The notes under the pieces were generated by a model. It was not told where the DNA came from and searched no databases. It saw only the letters and a list, made by a program, of their open reading frames with translations. Source: Ruegeria sp. SCSIO 43209 (GTDB lineage Bacteria > Pseudomonadota > Alphaproteobacteria > Rhodobacterales > Rhodobacteraceae). Taken from it: 64,000 nt of DNA. Each line of letters begins with the position of its first letter. The first letter of the stretch is position 1. The DNA is taken from assembly GCF_019904295.1 (NCBI RefSeq), contig NZ_CP065359.1, forward strand, positions 459,001 through 523,000, given 5' to 3'. Positions 38,082-47,036 of the stretch are shown here, one piece after another. Both the position numbers and the translations under genes were made by a program.

Positions 38082-39410
38082 TCAGTGAATGATCTTTTCT
38101 TCCTTCACGAACATGTTGGCCCAGGCTCGGTCGATCAGGTCCGGACTCATCTGATACGGGATACCCTCAAACTCGCAGATTGAGATCATCTGGTCGATCA
38201 GGAAGATCGGCTGATAGTTTGCGTAGATGTTGTTGATGGTCGGGTATTTGACCTTCAGCAAATGCACTAGCGCCGCCTCGTCTAGTGGCATACCGCGCTT
38301 GCGGGCGACCATGGCAAAGATCTTCAGGAAGTTCTCTTGGTTCGGGCCGTCGATTTTGATCTTGAAGAAAATCCGGCGCAGGGCCGCTTGGTCGAAAATC
38401 TCATTCGGGTGGAAGTTGGTCGAAAATATAACCAGCGTGTCGAATGGTACTTCGAACTTCTCACCCGATTGCAGGCCAAGGATATCCTTGCTTTCTTCAA
38501 GCGGAACAATCCAGCGGTTGATCAGGGCCTGAGGGGGCTCTGCCTGACGTCCAAGGTCGTCCACGATGAAGATGCCGCCGGTGGATTTCAGCTGCAGAGG
38601 CGCCTGATAAGTACGCGCAGTGGGGTTGTAGACCAAATCCAGCATGCTCAGTGACAGTTCACCACCAGTCACAACGGTGGGGCGTTCGCATTGAACATAG
38701 CGAGTGTCGAACCGCTTGCGGCGGCGCAGACTGTTGGGATCGTCCTCTTCTTGCTCGATCGCGGTGTGCACGATCGGGTCGTAGACCGTAATCACCTGAC
38801 CGGCATATTCGATTGCGCGCGGAACATAGACGTTGTCCCCCAAAGCATCGCGAATGCCGTTCGAGATCGAGGATTTACCATTGCCCGGAGGGCCATACAT
38901 CAGAATTGAGCGACCGGCGCTGACCGCCGGGCCCAGATGATCCAGCAGGCTGTCGGGCAGAACAAGATGGCCCATCGCGCCGGTTAGCTGGTCGCGGGTG
39001 ACTTGAATGTTGCGGATGGACTGGCGCTTGACCTGCTCGCGGTAAACATCGAGCGGCACCGGCATCGCACCGAAATATTCAGACTGGCTCAACGCATCCA
39101 ACGCCCGCGCTTTGCCTGCATCGGTCAGCTGATAGCCCATTTCATTGCCGGAGTTGGCGTTCAGAGTCCCGGTCGCTTCAAGCAGTTTCTGCTCGCGTGC
39201 GATATCAACTAGTTCCTGTGTCACGGACCCGGGCAAACAGATGGCACCCGCGATTTCGCTGACCGTATCCACGTTCTTGCGAAAGACGGTCTTCAACAGA
39301 ATGTCCCGCATCATCACCAGCGGAAGTTGCATTTCTCCCAGGCCTTTAGGGGCAGGGGGGGCAATCACAGAGGAGGTCTGCATATTCATGAGCGGGGCTC
39401 GTCCATCCAA
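38082..39410 (-). CDS. AAA family ATPase next to Tad genes
   Basis: A 442-residue protein (435 if it starts at ATG 39389). An N-terminal winged-helix-like region (about 30-110) is followed by an AAA domain with Walker A LMYGPPGNGKSS (about residue 180) and Walker B GGIFIVDDLGR, then LVIFSTNFHP (sensor 1) and DQAALRRIFFKI. No protease or DNA-binding motif is seen. Homologues often sit beside Tad/Flp pilus genes in alphaproteobacteria, but a role is not proven. The start is uncertain because neither ATG has a clear ribosome site. Confidence 0.7.
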   Translation of the reverse strand: MDGRAPLMNMQTSSVIAPPAPKGLGEMQLPLVMMRDILLKTVFRKNVDTVSEIAGAICLPGSVTQELVDIAREQKLLEATGTLNANSGNEMGYQLTDAGKARALDALSQSEYFGAMPVPLDVYREQVKRQSIRNIQVTRDQLTGAMGHLVLPDSLLDHLGPAVSAGRSILMYGPPGNGKSSISNGIRDALGDNVYVPRAIEYAGQVITVYDPIVHTAIEQEEDDPNSLRRRKRFDTRYVQCERPTVVTGGELSLSMLDLVYNPTARTYQAPLQLKSTGGIFIVDDLGRQAEPPQALINRWIVPLEESKDILGLQSGEKFEVPFDTLVIFSTNFHPNEIFDQAALRRIFFKIKIDGPNQENFLKIFAMVARKRGMPLDEAALVHLLKVKYPTINNIYANYQPIFLIDQMISICEFEGIPYQMSPDLIDRAWANMFVKEEKIIH

Positions 39411-39505
39411 AAATCACGCAAAAGGCCCTTGCGGGGCCGCTTTGGAAGAATTTGGCGCGGATTTGTGGCAGGACAAAGGCGCGGGCAAGGCGCGCTGATG
39501 ATTGT

Positions 39506-40051
39506 TCACGATCCGTGGATTATGCCCAAAATCAAATAAACAACGAGGCTGCCAGCCAGCGTCAGACCCATAGGGAACTGTTTGCCGCGATCCCAGCTTT
39601 CCCAATGTGGTGCGATCTGGCGCAGCCGGGTGTATTTCGCCAACCGGTGGGCAAAGAACGCTCCCAGCAGAGTTGCCGTCAGAATCACCATGACCCACAT
39701 CAGGTCACCGACCCAGACAAACGCTGCGGCAGCGGCACAGAACTTCGCGTCTCCGGCCCCCATCACACCAGCTGCATTTAGCACGATGCCGATAACAAGA
39801 ACGACAACCATGTGAAGCAGCTGCCATCCGTAGACAGGCAGGGTCAGGGTTAACGGCCCGATGTTGCCGGGGATCCACGGACCGGACCACGGTGGCAATG
39901 CGATAAGCCCGACGATGAGATAAACAACCGCCAGCGCGACGACAGCGTGGTTCTTGATCCGCATCTCACGCATATCCGTAAAGGCAACGTAGAAACAGAT
40001 CGGCAGAACAAAAGGTAGAAACCACGCCGCCGCTGCCGCTGGTATGATCAT
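39506..40051 (-). CDS. cpaA: Prepilin peptidase CpaA/TadV
   Basis: A 181-residue aspartyl protease with about six membrane helices. The catalytic aspartates are in YVAFTDMREMRIKN (Asp26) and in the GxGD motif VMGAGDAKF. It is the short A24 type without a methyltransferase domain, as in Tad systems, and would cleave the Flp prepilins after their Gly14. It lies three bases after the TPR lipoprotein gene, indicating one transcript. Confidence 0.92.
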   Translation of the reverse strand: MIIPAAAAAWFLPFVLPICFYVAFTDMREMRIKNHAVVALAVVYLIVGLIALPPWSGPWIPGNIGPLTLTLPVYGWQLLHMVVVLVIGIVLNAAGVMGAGDAKFCAAAAAFVWVGDLMWVMVILTATLLGAFFAHRLAKYTRLRQIAPHWESWDRGKQFPMGLTLAGSLVVYLILGIIHGS

Positions 40052-40054
40052 GGA

Positions 40055-40906
40055 TCAGGCGTCCTCAAGGGCCCGAAGCGAGCGGACCGCCTCGTCATAA
40101 TGCTGCGGGTGGGTGGAAATCGCCTCGCGATAGAGGTTCTTGGCCAGGTTGATATTCCCCTGTTTCACGGCTGAAATGGCCATGGTGTTCAACAGTTTCG
40201 CCCGTTCGGTCTGCGTCATTGGGACAACAGGAACGCTGTAGTTGCCCTGTGCGCTGCGCGCCAGAACAAGGTTGTTTTTGGCGGTGAACATAGAATTGTC
40301 CTGCCTAATGGCGTCGGTAAACAGCCGCTCGGCTTCCGCATATTGCCCGCGCGTTAGTTTGGAATAGCCCCAGTTGTTCATGACTCCGGCAGGGCGGGTC
40401 GTCAGGCCCACCGCGGTTTCGTAGTAATGGTCGGCGCGATTCCAGTCTTTTTTGGCATCTGCCACCAGCGCTTCAAGCCGATACCGTTTAAAGGTTTCAT
40501 ATGTAGGGGGGATCTTGTCCAATGTCGCCTTTGCGCCGTCCCAGTTGCCGCTGCGAATCTGCGCATCAGCGTATTCGACACGGTCGGCGTTGTTGGCCCC
40601 TTTCATGCTCAGCACTCGTTTCCACGCGGCGGAAGCTTCAGTGCTGCGCTTGGCACGGGTCAGCGTGATCGCTAGTCCTCGTTGCAGGTCGATGCGGTCA
40701 GGGTTCTTGGCGGCCGCACTTTGGAAATAGGTCACCGCCTCATTGGGATCGGCCGCATTCAGCATCACGTCATTCAGGTTGGTCTCGTCGATGACGTTCA
40801 CTTCCTGAAAAGTACGTTCAACCTTTTCCTCTTCGGTTTCCTTTGCGCAGGCGGCCAAAACCAGCCCGCACGCCAGCATCGTCGGAATCAAGAAGGGTTG
40901 GCGCAT
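40055..40906 (-). CDS. tadD: TadD-like TPR lipoprotein 1
   Basis: A 283-residue protein with lipobox LVLAAC (Cys20), so probably anchored in the outer membrane. TPR repeats cover about residues 55-280: AVTYFQSAAAKNPDRIDLQRGLA is cut short here; others include YYETAVGLTTRPAGVMNNWG and AERLFTDAIRQDNSMF. TadD-type pilotins assist the CpaC secretin. It sits between a second TPR protein and cpaA. Confidence 0.85.
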   Translation of the reverse strand: MRQPFLIPTMLACGLVLAACAKETEEEKVERTFQEVNVIDETNLNDVMLNAADPNEAVTYFQSAAAKNPDRIDLQRGLAITLTRAKRSTEASAAWKRVLSMKGANNADRVEYADAQIRSGNWDGAKATLDKIPPTYETFKRYRLEALVADAKKDWNRADHYYETAVGLTTRPAGVMNNWGYSKLTRGQYAEAERLFTDAIRQDNSMFTAKNNLVLARSAQGNYSVPVVPMTQTERAKLLNTMAISAVKQGNINLAKNLYREAISTHPQHYDEAVRSLRALEDA

Positions 40907-40936
40907 TTTTGTGCGTCCTTTACTGCTCTGCCTCTA

Positions 40937-41479
40937 TTACTGGATTTTACGCAGAACAAATTGCCCGTTGCCGCGCTGCTCCAGTTCAAATTCTTGTTCT
41001 TGTGGGGTATTATTAACAGGATTTTCCATTTTTGCGAGTGCTAACCGCAGATTGTCGCGGATTGCGTCACTTTCGCCATTGTCCAGCGCATAGGCTCTGC
41101 GGAACATCTGCGCGGCTTCGGCATATTCGCCCGTTTCCACCAAGAAAACACCCAGGTTGTTCCATGCCACAGGCCACTCGGGATCGTCCTCGACAGCACG
41201 ACGCAATAGCGGTTCAGCTTGGCCAATCCGGCGCAATCCCAAATTAGCTGTCCCAAGCGAAGTCAGGATTTGCGGGGTCATACCCTGTTGCAACGCGGCA
41301 CGAGTGAAGGATTCAAGTGCAAGCTCATATTCGCCCGCCGCCATCAATCGGTTTCCGACCGTCACCTCATCTACCGCAGGCCCATCAGGGTCGACGCCAG
41401 GGGCAAACGGATCGTCTGTCGCGCCTGTTTCAGTGCAAGAGGCCACCATGGTGAAAACCATGGCGGCCTGAATTGTCAT
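40937..41479 (-). CDS. TadD-like TPR lipoprotein 2
   Basis: A 180-residue protein from ATG 41479, which gives a lipobox MVASC (Cys15); a longer reading from 41578 would run into tadC and lacks a signal peptide. TPR units include ALESFTRAALQQGMTPQILTS, LLRRAVEDDPEWPVAWNN and AAQMFRRAYALDNGES. It follows tadC by about 50 bases and precedes the larger TPR lipoprotein. Two TPR lipoproteins side by side may divide the TadD role. Confidence 0.8.
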   Translation of the reverse strand: MTIQAAMVFTMVASCTETGATDDPFAPGVDPDGPAVDEVTVGNRLMAAGEYELALESFTRAALQQGMTPQILTSLGTANLGLRRIGQAEPLLRRAVEDDPEWPVAWNNLGVFLVETGEYAEAAQMFRRAYALDNGESDAIRDNLRLALAKMENPVNNTPQEQEFELEQRGNGQFVLRKIQ

Positions 41480-41531
41480 ACGAAGGTGCCAACAACCTGA
41501 TTTGGCAACCCAGCGAAGAAGCGGGAAGGCG

Positions 41532-42509
41532 TTATCGGTTTCCAAACTCCATAATACCTTTTGCCGAAGGTCCAACAAGGATGACCAGCAGAGGAGGGAC
41601 GGTCAACATCATTGTCGCAAGCGTCATTTTGGTTGGCAACTTATTCGCTGCCTCTTCGGCGCGCATCACGCGTTTGTCACGCATTTCATCGGCATAAACC
41701 CGCAACGCTTCGGCAATGGATGTCCCGAATGTCGCTGATTGGATCATCACGGTGACGAATGCGCTAACGTCCTGAACGCCGCATCGCGTCGCGAAGTCGC
41801 GCAAAACGGTGTCCTTTTCTTTACCGGCTTTCATTTCGTAGGCGACTACCTCGAACTCAAGCGCGATGTCTGGGTAAGATGCTTTCATCTCAGACGCGAC
41901 CCGTACAATGGCCTGATCCAAGGACTGCCCTGCCTCGACGCATACCAACATCAGATCGAGCGTATCAGGGAAACCATTTACGATCGCTTCCTTGCGTTCC
42001 TCTACTCGCCGCGTGATCCAGTATTTGGGCACGAAGTAACCCGCAATACCAGGTCCCAGAACGCGAATGAGGATTTGTGTCGAGTCAAATTCCTGATCGC
42101 CCGCAAACACGGTAACCAGCGAGACGCCGATCAGGATCCCGATTATGCCCAATGCGAACTGAGCGAAGTGATAGAAACGAACCGCGTCCTTGGACTGATA
42201 GCCGGCTTGCCTCAACTTGAGTTGAACGGCGGTATACTCTTCTTCGTTCTTTGGTTCTAGAAAGTTGGCGAACTTCTCAAGCTGTTCGTTCCGGCTGGCT
42301 GTTCTGAGACGCTCTTTCTTTTCTTTCTTGTTGTTTTTTGGCGGTGAATTTGACCGCTGCAACTTCTTTAGTGGGTCTTCCGGCTGGTTCAGCATCAGCG
42401 GGATTGTGACGAGGATCATGAACAATCCCAAAACGCCCACGACAATCAGCGGACCGAATTCACCCAAGTTCTGCTTCAACAGTTCATTGATCTGGTTCAA
42501 AAATTCCAT
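41532..42509 (-). CDS. tadC: Tad platform protein TadC
   Basis: A 325-residue inner membrane protein of the type II secretion F family. N-terminal helix at about 18-38, a basic cytoplasmic stretch (about 48-75, KKNKKEKKERLR), further helices near 110-150 and a C-terminal helix pair. The T2SSF core is FPDTLDLMLVCVEAGQSLDQAI. With TadB it forms the inner membrane platform of the pilus motor. It follows tadB by 11 bases. Confidence 0.92.
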   Translation of the reverse strand: MEFLNQINELLKQNLGEFGPLIVVGVLGLFMILVTIPLMLNQPEDPLKKLQRSNSPPKNNKKEKKERLRTASRNEQLEKFANFLEPKNEEEYTAVQLKLRQAGYQSKDAVRFYHFAQFALGIIGILIGVSLVTVFAGDQEFDSTQILIRVLGPGIAGYFVPKYWITRRVEERKEAIVNGFPDTLDLMLVCVEAGQSLDQAIVRVASEMKASYPDIALEFEVVAYEMKAGKEKDTVLRDFATRCGVQDVSAFVTVMIQSATFGTSIAEALRVYADEMRDKRVMRAEEAANKLPTKMTLATMMLTVPPLLVILVGPSAKGIMEFGNR

Positions 42510-42520
42510 CTTTGGGCCTC

Positions 42521-43489
42521 TTAAACCTTAATGTCGGTCAGGATACGCATGACGATCAGGTTCAGGGTCAGCGTGATGCCGACAAAGAAACATGCCGGAA
42601 TGAAAAGCGGATCGTCGATTACGGCGTCGTAGTAGTTCGGGTCCTTAACCATGATGAACAGAAGACAGGCGACCGGGAAACCCGACAGGAATTTGCCTGA
42701 CCATTTGGCTTCGGCGGTGATAGCGTTCACCCGGCGAAACAGTCGGAAACGCGCGCGGATCACCTTGGCCAACCCGGCCAAAATATCGGCAAGGTTACCC
42801 CCCGATTGCTGCTGGATCGAAACGGCGACGGCCAAAAACCGTAAATCCTGCATGTCCAGCCGCTCTGCCATATCCTTGAGTGCTTCACCGACATCCCGGC
42901 CATAAGCGGATTCATCCGAGATAACACCGAACTCTGTCGCAAGGGGGTCCTCGACCTCGTTAGCAACGATTTGGATCGAGGAAACAAATGGGTTTCCGAC
43001 GCGAAGTGACCGAACCATCAGTTCCACCGCGTCGGGCAATTGTTCTTCAATCAAGGCCATACGTTTATTGGCTTTGTTATTGACCCAAGCGTACACCGCT
43101 CCGACCCCGATCGCGACCGATAGAGCCGCCCGAAGCGTCGGTTCGGTCGCTGTTCCTACGCTCAAACCTACAAAAGCCAGCCCTGAAACCAGCGCCATGA
43201 TCACAATCAACTGCCGAGGAGAGAAGGCGATCGCCGCCTTCTGCGCCTTGTCTGCCAATAGCGAGTAGAGCGGTATGCTCTGCGACTTCATGTGCTGCTG
43301 CATTTCCTTGCGCAGCTGCTCCAGTACTTGCTCGCGCCCGACGCCCTTATCGATCATGTCCAGCCTGCGATTGACGCGGCTGTTCAGGCTGATCGATTTT
43401 CCGAATGCGACGAGATAGATACCTTCGACCAGGGCAAAGACCCCGACGAAAATCACGATGTAGATGAGCGCCTCGACAGGCAGTTGCAT
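42521..43489 (-). CDS. tadB: Tad platform protein TadB
   Basis: A 322-residue inner membrane protein of the type II secretion F family. Helix 1 at about 5-28, a cytoplasmic segment (about 30-90), two helices near 92-135, the T2SSF core EEQLPDAVELMVRSLRVGNPFVSSI with the conserved QQSGGNLADIL, and C-terminal helices. Partner of TadC. It starts 12 bases after the cpaF stop. Confidence 0.93.
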   Translation of the reverse strand: MQLPVEALIYIVIFVGVFALVEGIYLVAFGKSISLNSRVNRRLDMIDKGVGREQVLEQLRKEMQQHMKSQSIPLYSLLADKAQKAAIAFSPRQLIVIMALVSGLAFVGLSVGTATEPTLRAALSVAIGVGAVYAWVNNKANKRMALIEEQLPDAVELMVRSLRVGNPFVSSIQIVANEVEDPLATEFGVISDESAYGRDVGEALKDMAERLDMQDLRFLAVAVSIQQQSGGNLADILAGLAKVIRARFRLFRRVNAITAEAKWSGKFLSGFPVACLLFIMVKDPNYYDAVIDDPLFIPACFFVGITLTLNLIVMRILTDIKV

Positions 43490-43501
43490 ATCTTGGTTCT
43501 C

Positions 43502-44941
43502 CTACATCGTGGTTGGATCGTAGATCGAGGCGGGCAGATCGAAGCCCCACAGACGGAAGCGCTCGGAATAGTGGCTGCGCACACCTGTGGCGGTGAAATG
43601 ACCGATGATCTTGTTGTCGGGGGTCAAGCCAACCCGTTGAAATTTAAATATTTCCTGCATCGAGATGACGTCACCTTCCATGCCGGTAATTTCGGTGATT
43701 GATGTCATCCGGCGCGAACCATCCTGCAGACGGCTGGCCTGAACGATCAGATTCACAGCCGACGAGATCTGGCTGCGGACCGCCTTGATCGGCATTTCGA
43801 TCCCCGCCATGGCGATCATGTTTTCAAGACGCGAGATACCGTCACGGGCCGAGTTCGCGTGGATCGTGGTCATTGATCCGTCGTGGCCGGTATTCATGGC
43901 CTGCAGCATATCGATCACTTCGGCGCCACGGGTCTCGCCCACGATGATGCGGTCGGGGCGCATCCGCAGGGCGTTTTTCAAACAATCGCGCGGACTGACC
44001 TCGCCTTTGCCTTCAACGTTGGGCGGACGGCTTTCCATCCGACCCACATGGGTCTGCTGCAGCTGAAGTTCCGCGGTATCCTCAATGGTCAGAATGCGCT
44101 CGGCGTCGTCGATAAAGCTCGACAGCGCGTTCAGCGTTGTCGTTTTACCGGAACCGGTACCGCCCGAAACAATGATATTCAGACGAGTCGACACGGCGGC
44201 TTGCAGATAGGCTGCCATTTCTTCGGTAAACGCACCGAAATTGACCAGATCGTCGATGCCGAGCTTGTCTTTCTTAAACTTACGAATGGAAACAAGCGAA
44301 CCATCCACCGCGATCGGCGGCACCATCGCATTGAAACGTGAGCCATCAGCCAAGCGGGCGTCAACATACGGGTTGGATTCATCGACACGGCGACCAACGG
44401 CAGAAACGATCTTGTCGATGATCCGCATCAGGTGCTTTTCGTCTTTGAACGTGATGTCGCTGATCTCAAGCTTACCGGCCCGTTCGACAAAAATCTGCTG
44501 GGGGCCGTTGACCAGAATATCGTTGACCGAGTCGTCTTGTAGCAGCGCTTCCAGCGGCCCGAGACCGGTGACCTCGTCATAAAGCTCTTTGTTTAGCTGG
44601 CTGCGGTCTTCACGGTTCAGAACGATGTTGCGGGCTTCCAGAACTTCGCTGGCAATCGCGCTGATTTCTGTCCGCAGTTCGGATTCTTCGGCTTTTTCAA
44701 GGGCTGCGAGGTTCAGGTTTTCAAGAAGCTCGCGGTGCAGCTCAAGCTTGATTTCGCCCAGCCGTTCCTTGCGCTTGCGTTCCTTGTCGTTTCCAACAAC
44801 TTCTGCTGCCTTTTTCTTGACCGGCTTGCGCGCAATTGCGTTGGCAGCTGGTGCCGCAGCTGCCGCTGCCGGGGCCTCGACTTTCGACGCCTGGGTTTCA
44901 ACCGGCTGCGCCGAAGGCTGTTTTTTGTATCTTGAAAACAC
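43502..44941 (-). CDS. cpaF: Tad pilus motor ATPase CpaF/TadA
   Basis: A 479-residue secretion ATPase. A disordered Ala/Lys-rich N terminus (about 10-55) precedes the conserved three-helix region. The ATPase core has Walker [19 protein letters not shown] (about 258-275), an Asp box with [14 protein letters not shown], Walker [15 protein letters not shown] and the His box [17 protein letters not shown]. It powers Flp pilus assembly and, in Caulobacter, retraction. It follows cpaE by 17 bases. Confidence 0.96.
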   Translation of the reverse strand: MFSRYKKQPSAQPVETQASKVEAPAAAAAAPAANAIARKPVKKKAAEVVGNDKERKRKERLGEIKLELHRELLENLNLAALEKAEESELRTEISAIASEVLEARNIVLNREDRSQLNKELYDEVTGLGPLEALLQDDSVNDILVNGPQQIFVERAGKLEISDITFKDEKHLMRIIDKIVSAVGRRVDESNPYVDARLADGSRFNAMVPPIAVDGSLVSIRKFKKDKLGIDDLVNFGAFTEEMAAYLQAAVSTRLNIIVSGGTGSGKTTTLNALSSFIDDAERILTIEDTAELQLQQTHVGRMESRPPNVEGKGEVSPRDCLKNALRMRPDRIIVGETRGAEVIDMLQAMNTGHDGSMTTIHANSARDGISRLENMIAMAGIEMPIKAVRSQISSAVNLIVQASRLQDGSRRMTSITEITGMEGDVISMQEIFKFQRVGLTPDNKIIGHFTATGVRSHYSERFRLWGFDLPASIYDPTTM

Positions 44942-44958
44942 GGCAGCTCCCCTTTGAG

Positions 44959-46191
44959 TTATGCGGCTTCGGCGTCACTGCTGCCAAGGCTATGAAGCGA
45001 TTGAGCCAATTTGGCGATTTCCCGGCGCAGCGGGTTCTTGGCCGCTGAATTTGCCAGCGGTAAACCGTGGTCGCCGCTTTGCATGACGGGTTTGCCGCCA
45101 TCGGGCAGAAGCAGATCAATGGAAATACCCAGACTTTCGCCCATACGTTTAACCCGGCTTTTACCGTTGAGATCGGTAAATTTCGGAGCCCGATTCATAG
45201 CAAACCGCAGTTTGTTGAAGGGTAATTCCTCGGCCTGCAGTGCCCGTTTCAGACGCAATGCATTCTGGGCCGAGCGCATATCCAGCTCGAGCAAGGCAAA
45301 ATAGACATGGGCGGCCTGCAGAACCGTTTCTGACCAGTGAACAAGTGTTTTTGGCATGTCTATGACGACATAATCAAAATTCGCGCGTGCGGTGTCGATC
45401 ACTCGCTGAATGTCCTCAGGCGTGATGATGTCCAGCGGCACCATGTCAGATGGCGCTGTTAGAACTTGCAGCTTCTCTTCAAACGTCTGGAGCGCCTGTC
45501 CGAAAGAGTCTTCGTCCATCGAATCCGTGTCTGAGAGCATTTCGAACACGGCTTCATGACGAGGCAGATCCAAATAGGTCGAAACTGTGCCGTATTGCAG
45601 ATCCAGATCGATCAGGCACACTTTCGGGGCTTCTTTGGCTGAAACCGTTGCAAGTTCCCATGCCAGATTGACCGCCATGGTTGTAGAACCGACACCACCT
45701 GCCAGGCCCTGCACGACAAAAAGCGCCCCTTCTTTCGAGGAGCCGTTCGTCGCAGTAGGCGCTGCTTGTGGTGCCACAACCGGATCGGGTTGTTGCATAC
45801 GATCGATGGCTTCCTGAAGTTCATTTTCGGGAAGCGGGTAGGGGACAAACTCGTCCGCACCTCTGCGTAGCAGCTGATGCAATGCGGCAGGGGTGACATC
45901 CTCGGCGATCAAGACAACCTTGATGCCTTTTTCCTTGGCCTGAGTGATGATCTCACCCATCAGTGTCAGGTTGTCTTCGTCATCGCCGTCCAGCGCCAGC
46001 GCTACAAATTGAAGCGTCTTGGCTTCGGGTTGGCTAAAGAACGCAAGCGCTTCGGCAAATCCAAGATCACCCCAGCGTTCGCCCAGCGCAGCTTCCATAT
46101 CCTCGATCAAAAGGTCGAAGTTCTGGACATCACGGCTGATGGTACAGGCCAAAATGGCGTTATTATCGTCTTGCGGCGTCGCGCTCGTCAT
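44959..46191 (-). CDS. cpaE: CpaE/TadZ pilus localisation protein
   Basis: A 410-residue protein from ATG 46191, chosen for GAGG about ten bases upstream; an ATG at 46206 would add five residues. The N-terminal part (about 10-130) resembles a receiver domain without a clear phosphoacceptor pattern. The C-terminal part is a MinD-like domain whose P-loop reads GLAGGVGSTTMAVNLA, lacking both lysines of the deviant Walker A. Such atypical P-loops are known in TadZ proteins, which direct the machine to the cell pole. Confidence 0.9.
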   Translation of the reverse strand: MTSATPQDDNNAILACTISRDVQNFDLLIEDMEAALGERWGDLGFAEALAFFSQPEAKTLQFVALALDGDDEDNLTLMGEIITQAKEKGIKVVLIAEDVTPAALHQLLRRGADEFVPYPLPENELQEAIDRMQQPDPVVAPQAAPTATNGSSKEGALFVVQGLAGGVGSTTMAVNLAWELATVSAKEAPKVCLIDLDLQYGTVSTYLDLPRHEAVFEMLSDTDSMDEDSFGQALQTFEEKLQVLTAPSDMVPLDIITPEDIQRVIDTARANFDYVVIDMPKTLVHWSETVLQAAHVYFALLELDMRSAQNALRLKRALQAEELPFNKLRFAMNRAPKFTDLNGKSRVKRMGESLGISIDLLLPDGGKPVMQSGDHGLPLANSAAKNPLRREIAKLAQSLHSLGSSDAEAA

Positions 46192-46357
46192 TAACACAAT
46201 CCTCATCGAGAGGGCTGAGCAAACCATTTGAACGCGAGAAGATTCAGTTCTGGTATGCTGTCGCCCGATGCGGTCGATTTTGGCCGCAGGTCACCCAATT
46301 GTTCACAAAGTGGCTTGGAAGTTAGGCAAGAATTGGGCGCAAAAGAACCAATTGTAG

Positions 46358-46386
46358 GGAAATGGGCGACAATGCCGCCCATTTCC
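46358..46386. promoter_or_regulatory. Stem-loop between the OmpA gene and cpaE
   Basis: GGAAATGGGCG at 46358-46368 pairs with CGCCCATTTCC at 46376-46386 (11 bp, seven-base loop). It lies seven bases beyond the OmpA-family stop. In the minus-strand direction no T tract follows, so it may protect the 3' end of a processed message or reduce readthrough into cpaE rather than end transcription. Confidence 0.5.
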
Positions 46387-46392
46387 TATTTA

Positions 46393-47019
46393 TTAGTCGC
46401 TGGTACCACCGGCGTCTTCTTGCCGTTGGATATCGCTTATCGGGATCGCGCTTGAGATGTATTCGCGATAGATCACGTCCGCATATTTTCCATCCAGAAT
46501 ATTTGGATGCCGGTCGAAGAAGCCGGATACCTCGGTCACTGTCCGCCGATTGCGTCGATCCCGATCTTGGGTGGCAACCAGCGGCCTGGATTTGCCAAAG
46601 GAAACAACGGCTTCCAACCGTGAGCGCGATATTCCTTGTCGTGTCAGGAATGCAACGGCGGCATTGGCGCGGCGCTGGCCCAATCGCTTGTTATATGCCT
46701 CAGAGCCAACGGCATCCGTGTGCCCATAGACACGGAACCGCGCCTCGGGGAACTGTTTGATCCAGGCCGCCTGCTGCAACAGGATTCGTTGCGCCGAAGC
46801 GTCCAATTGCGCGCTATCGAAGGCAAAGTTGATCTGTGTTGGCACCTCGGCAGCGAAACGCCGCGCGAGGATTTGGCCATACGTCAACTCACCATTCATG
46901 ACCTGAATGTTGTTCAGTGTAGCGTTACCAAACGTGCCCTGATCGATTTCGTACCCGGCCTCGCGTGTACAACCGGCGACAGCAACCGAAAGACCCAGTG
47001 TGATGATCCACTTTTCCAT
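46393..47019 (-). CDS. OmpA-family lipoprotein of the Tad locus
   Basis: A 208-residue protein with lipobox VAGC (Cys17). The C-terminal OmpA-like domain (about 80-185) includes INFAFDSAQLDASAQRILLQQ and RVYGHTDAVGSEAYNKRLGQRR, the peptidoglycan-binding pattern. It sits between cpaC and cpaE where other Tad loci carry CpaD-like lipoproteins, so it may anchor the secretin to peptidoglycan. Gap of 17 bases from cpaC. Confidence 0.85.
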   Translation of the reverse strand: MEKWIITLGLSVAVAGCTREAGYEIDQGTFGNATLNNIQVMNGELTYGQILARRFAAEVPTQINFAFDSAQLDASAQRILLQQAAWIKQFPEARFRVYGHTDAVGSEAYNKRLGQRRANAAVAFLTRQGISRSRLEAVVSFGKSRPLVATQDRDRRNRRTVTEVSGFFDRHPNILDGKYADVIYREYISSAIPISDIQRQEDAGGTSD

Positions 47020-47036
47020 TGGTTCTATCCTCTCTA

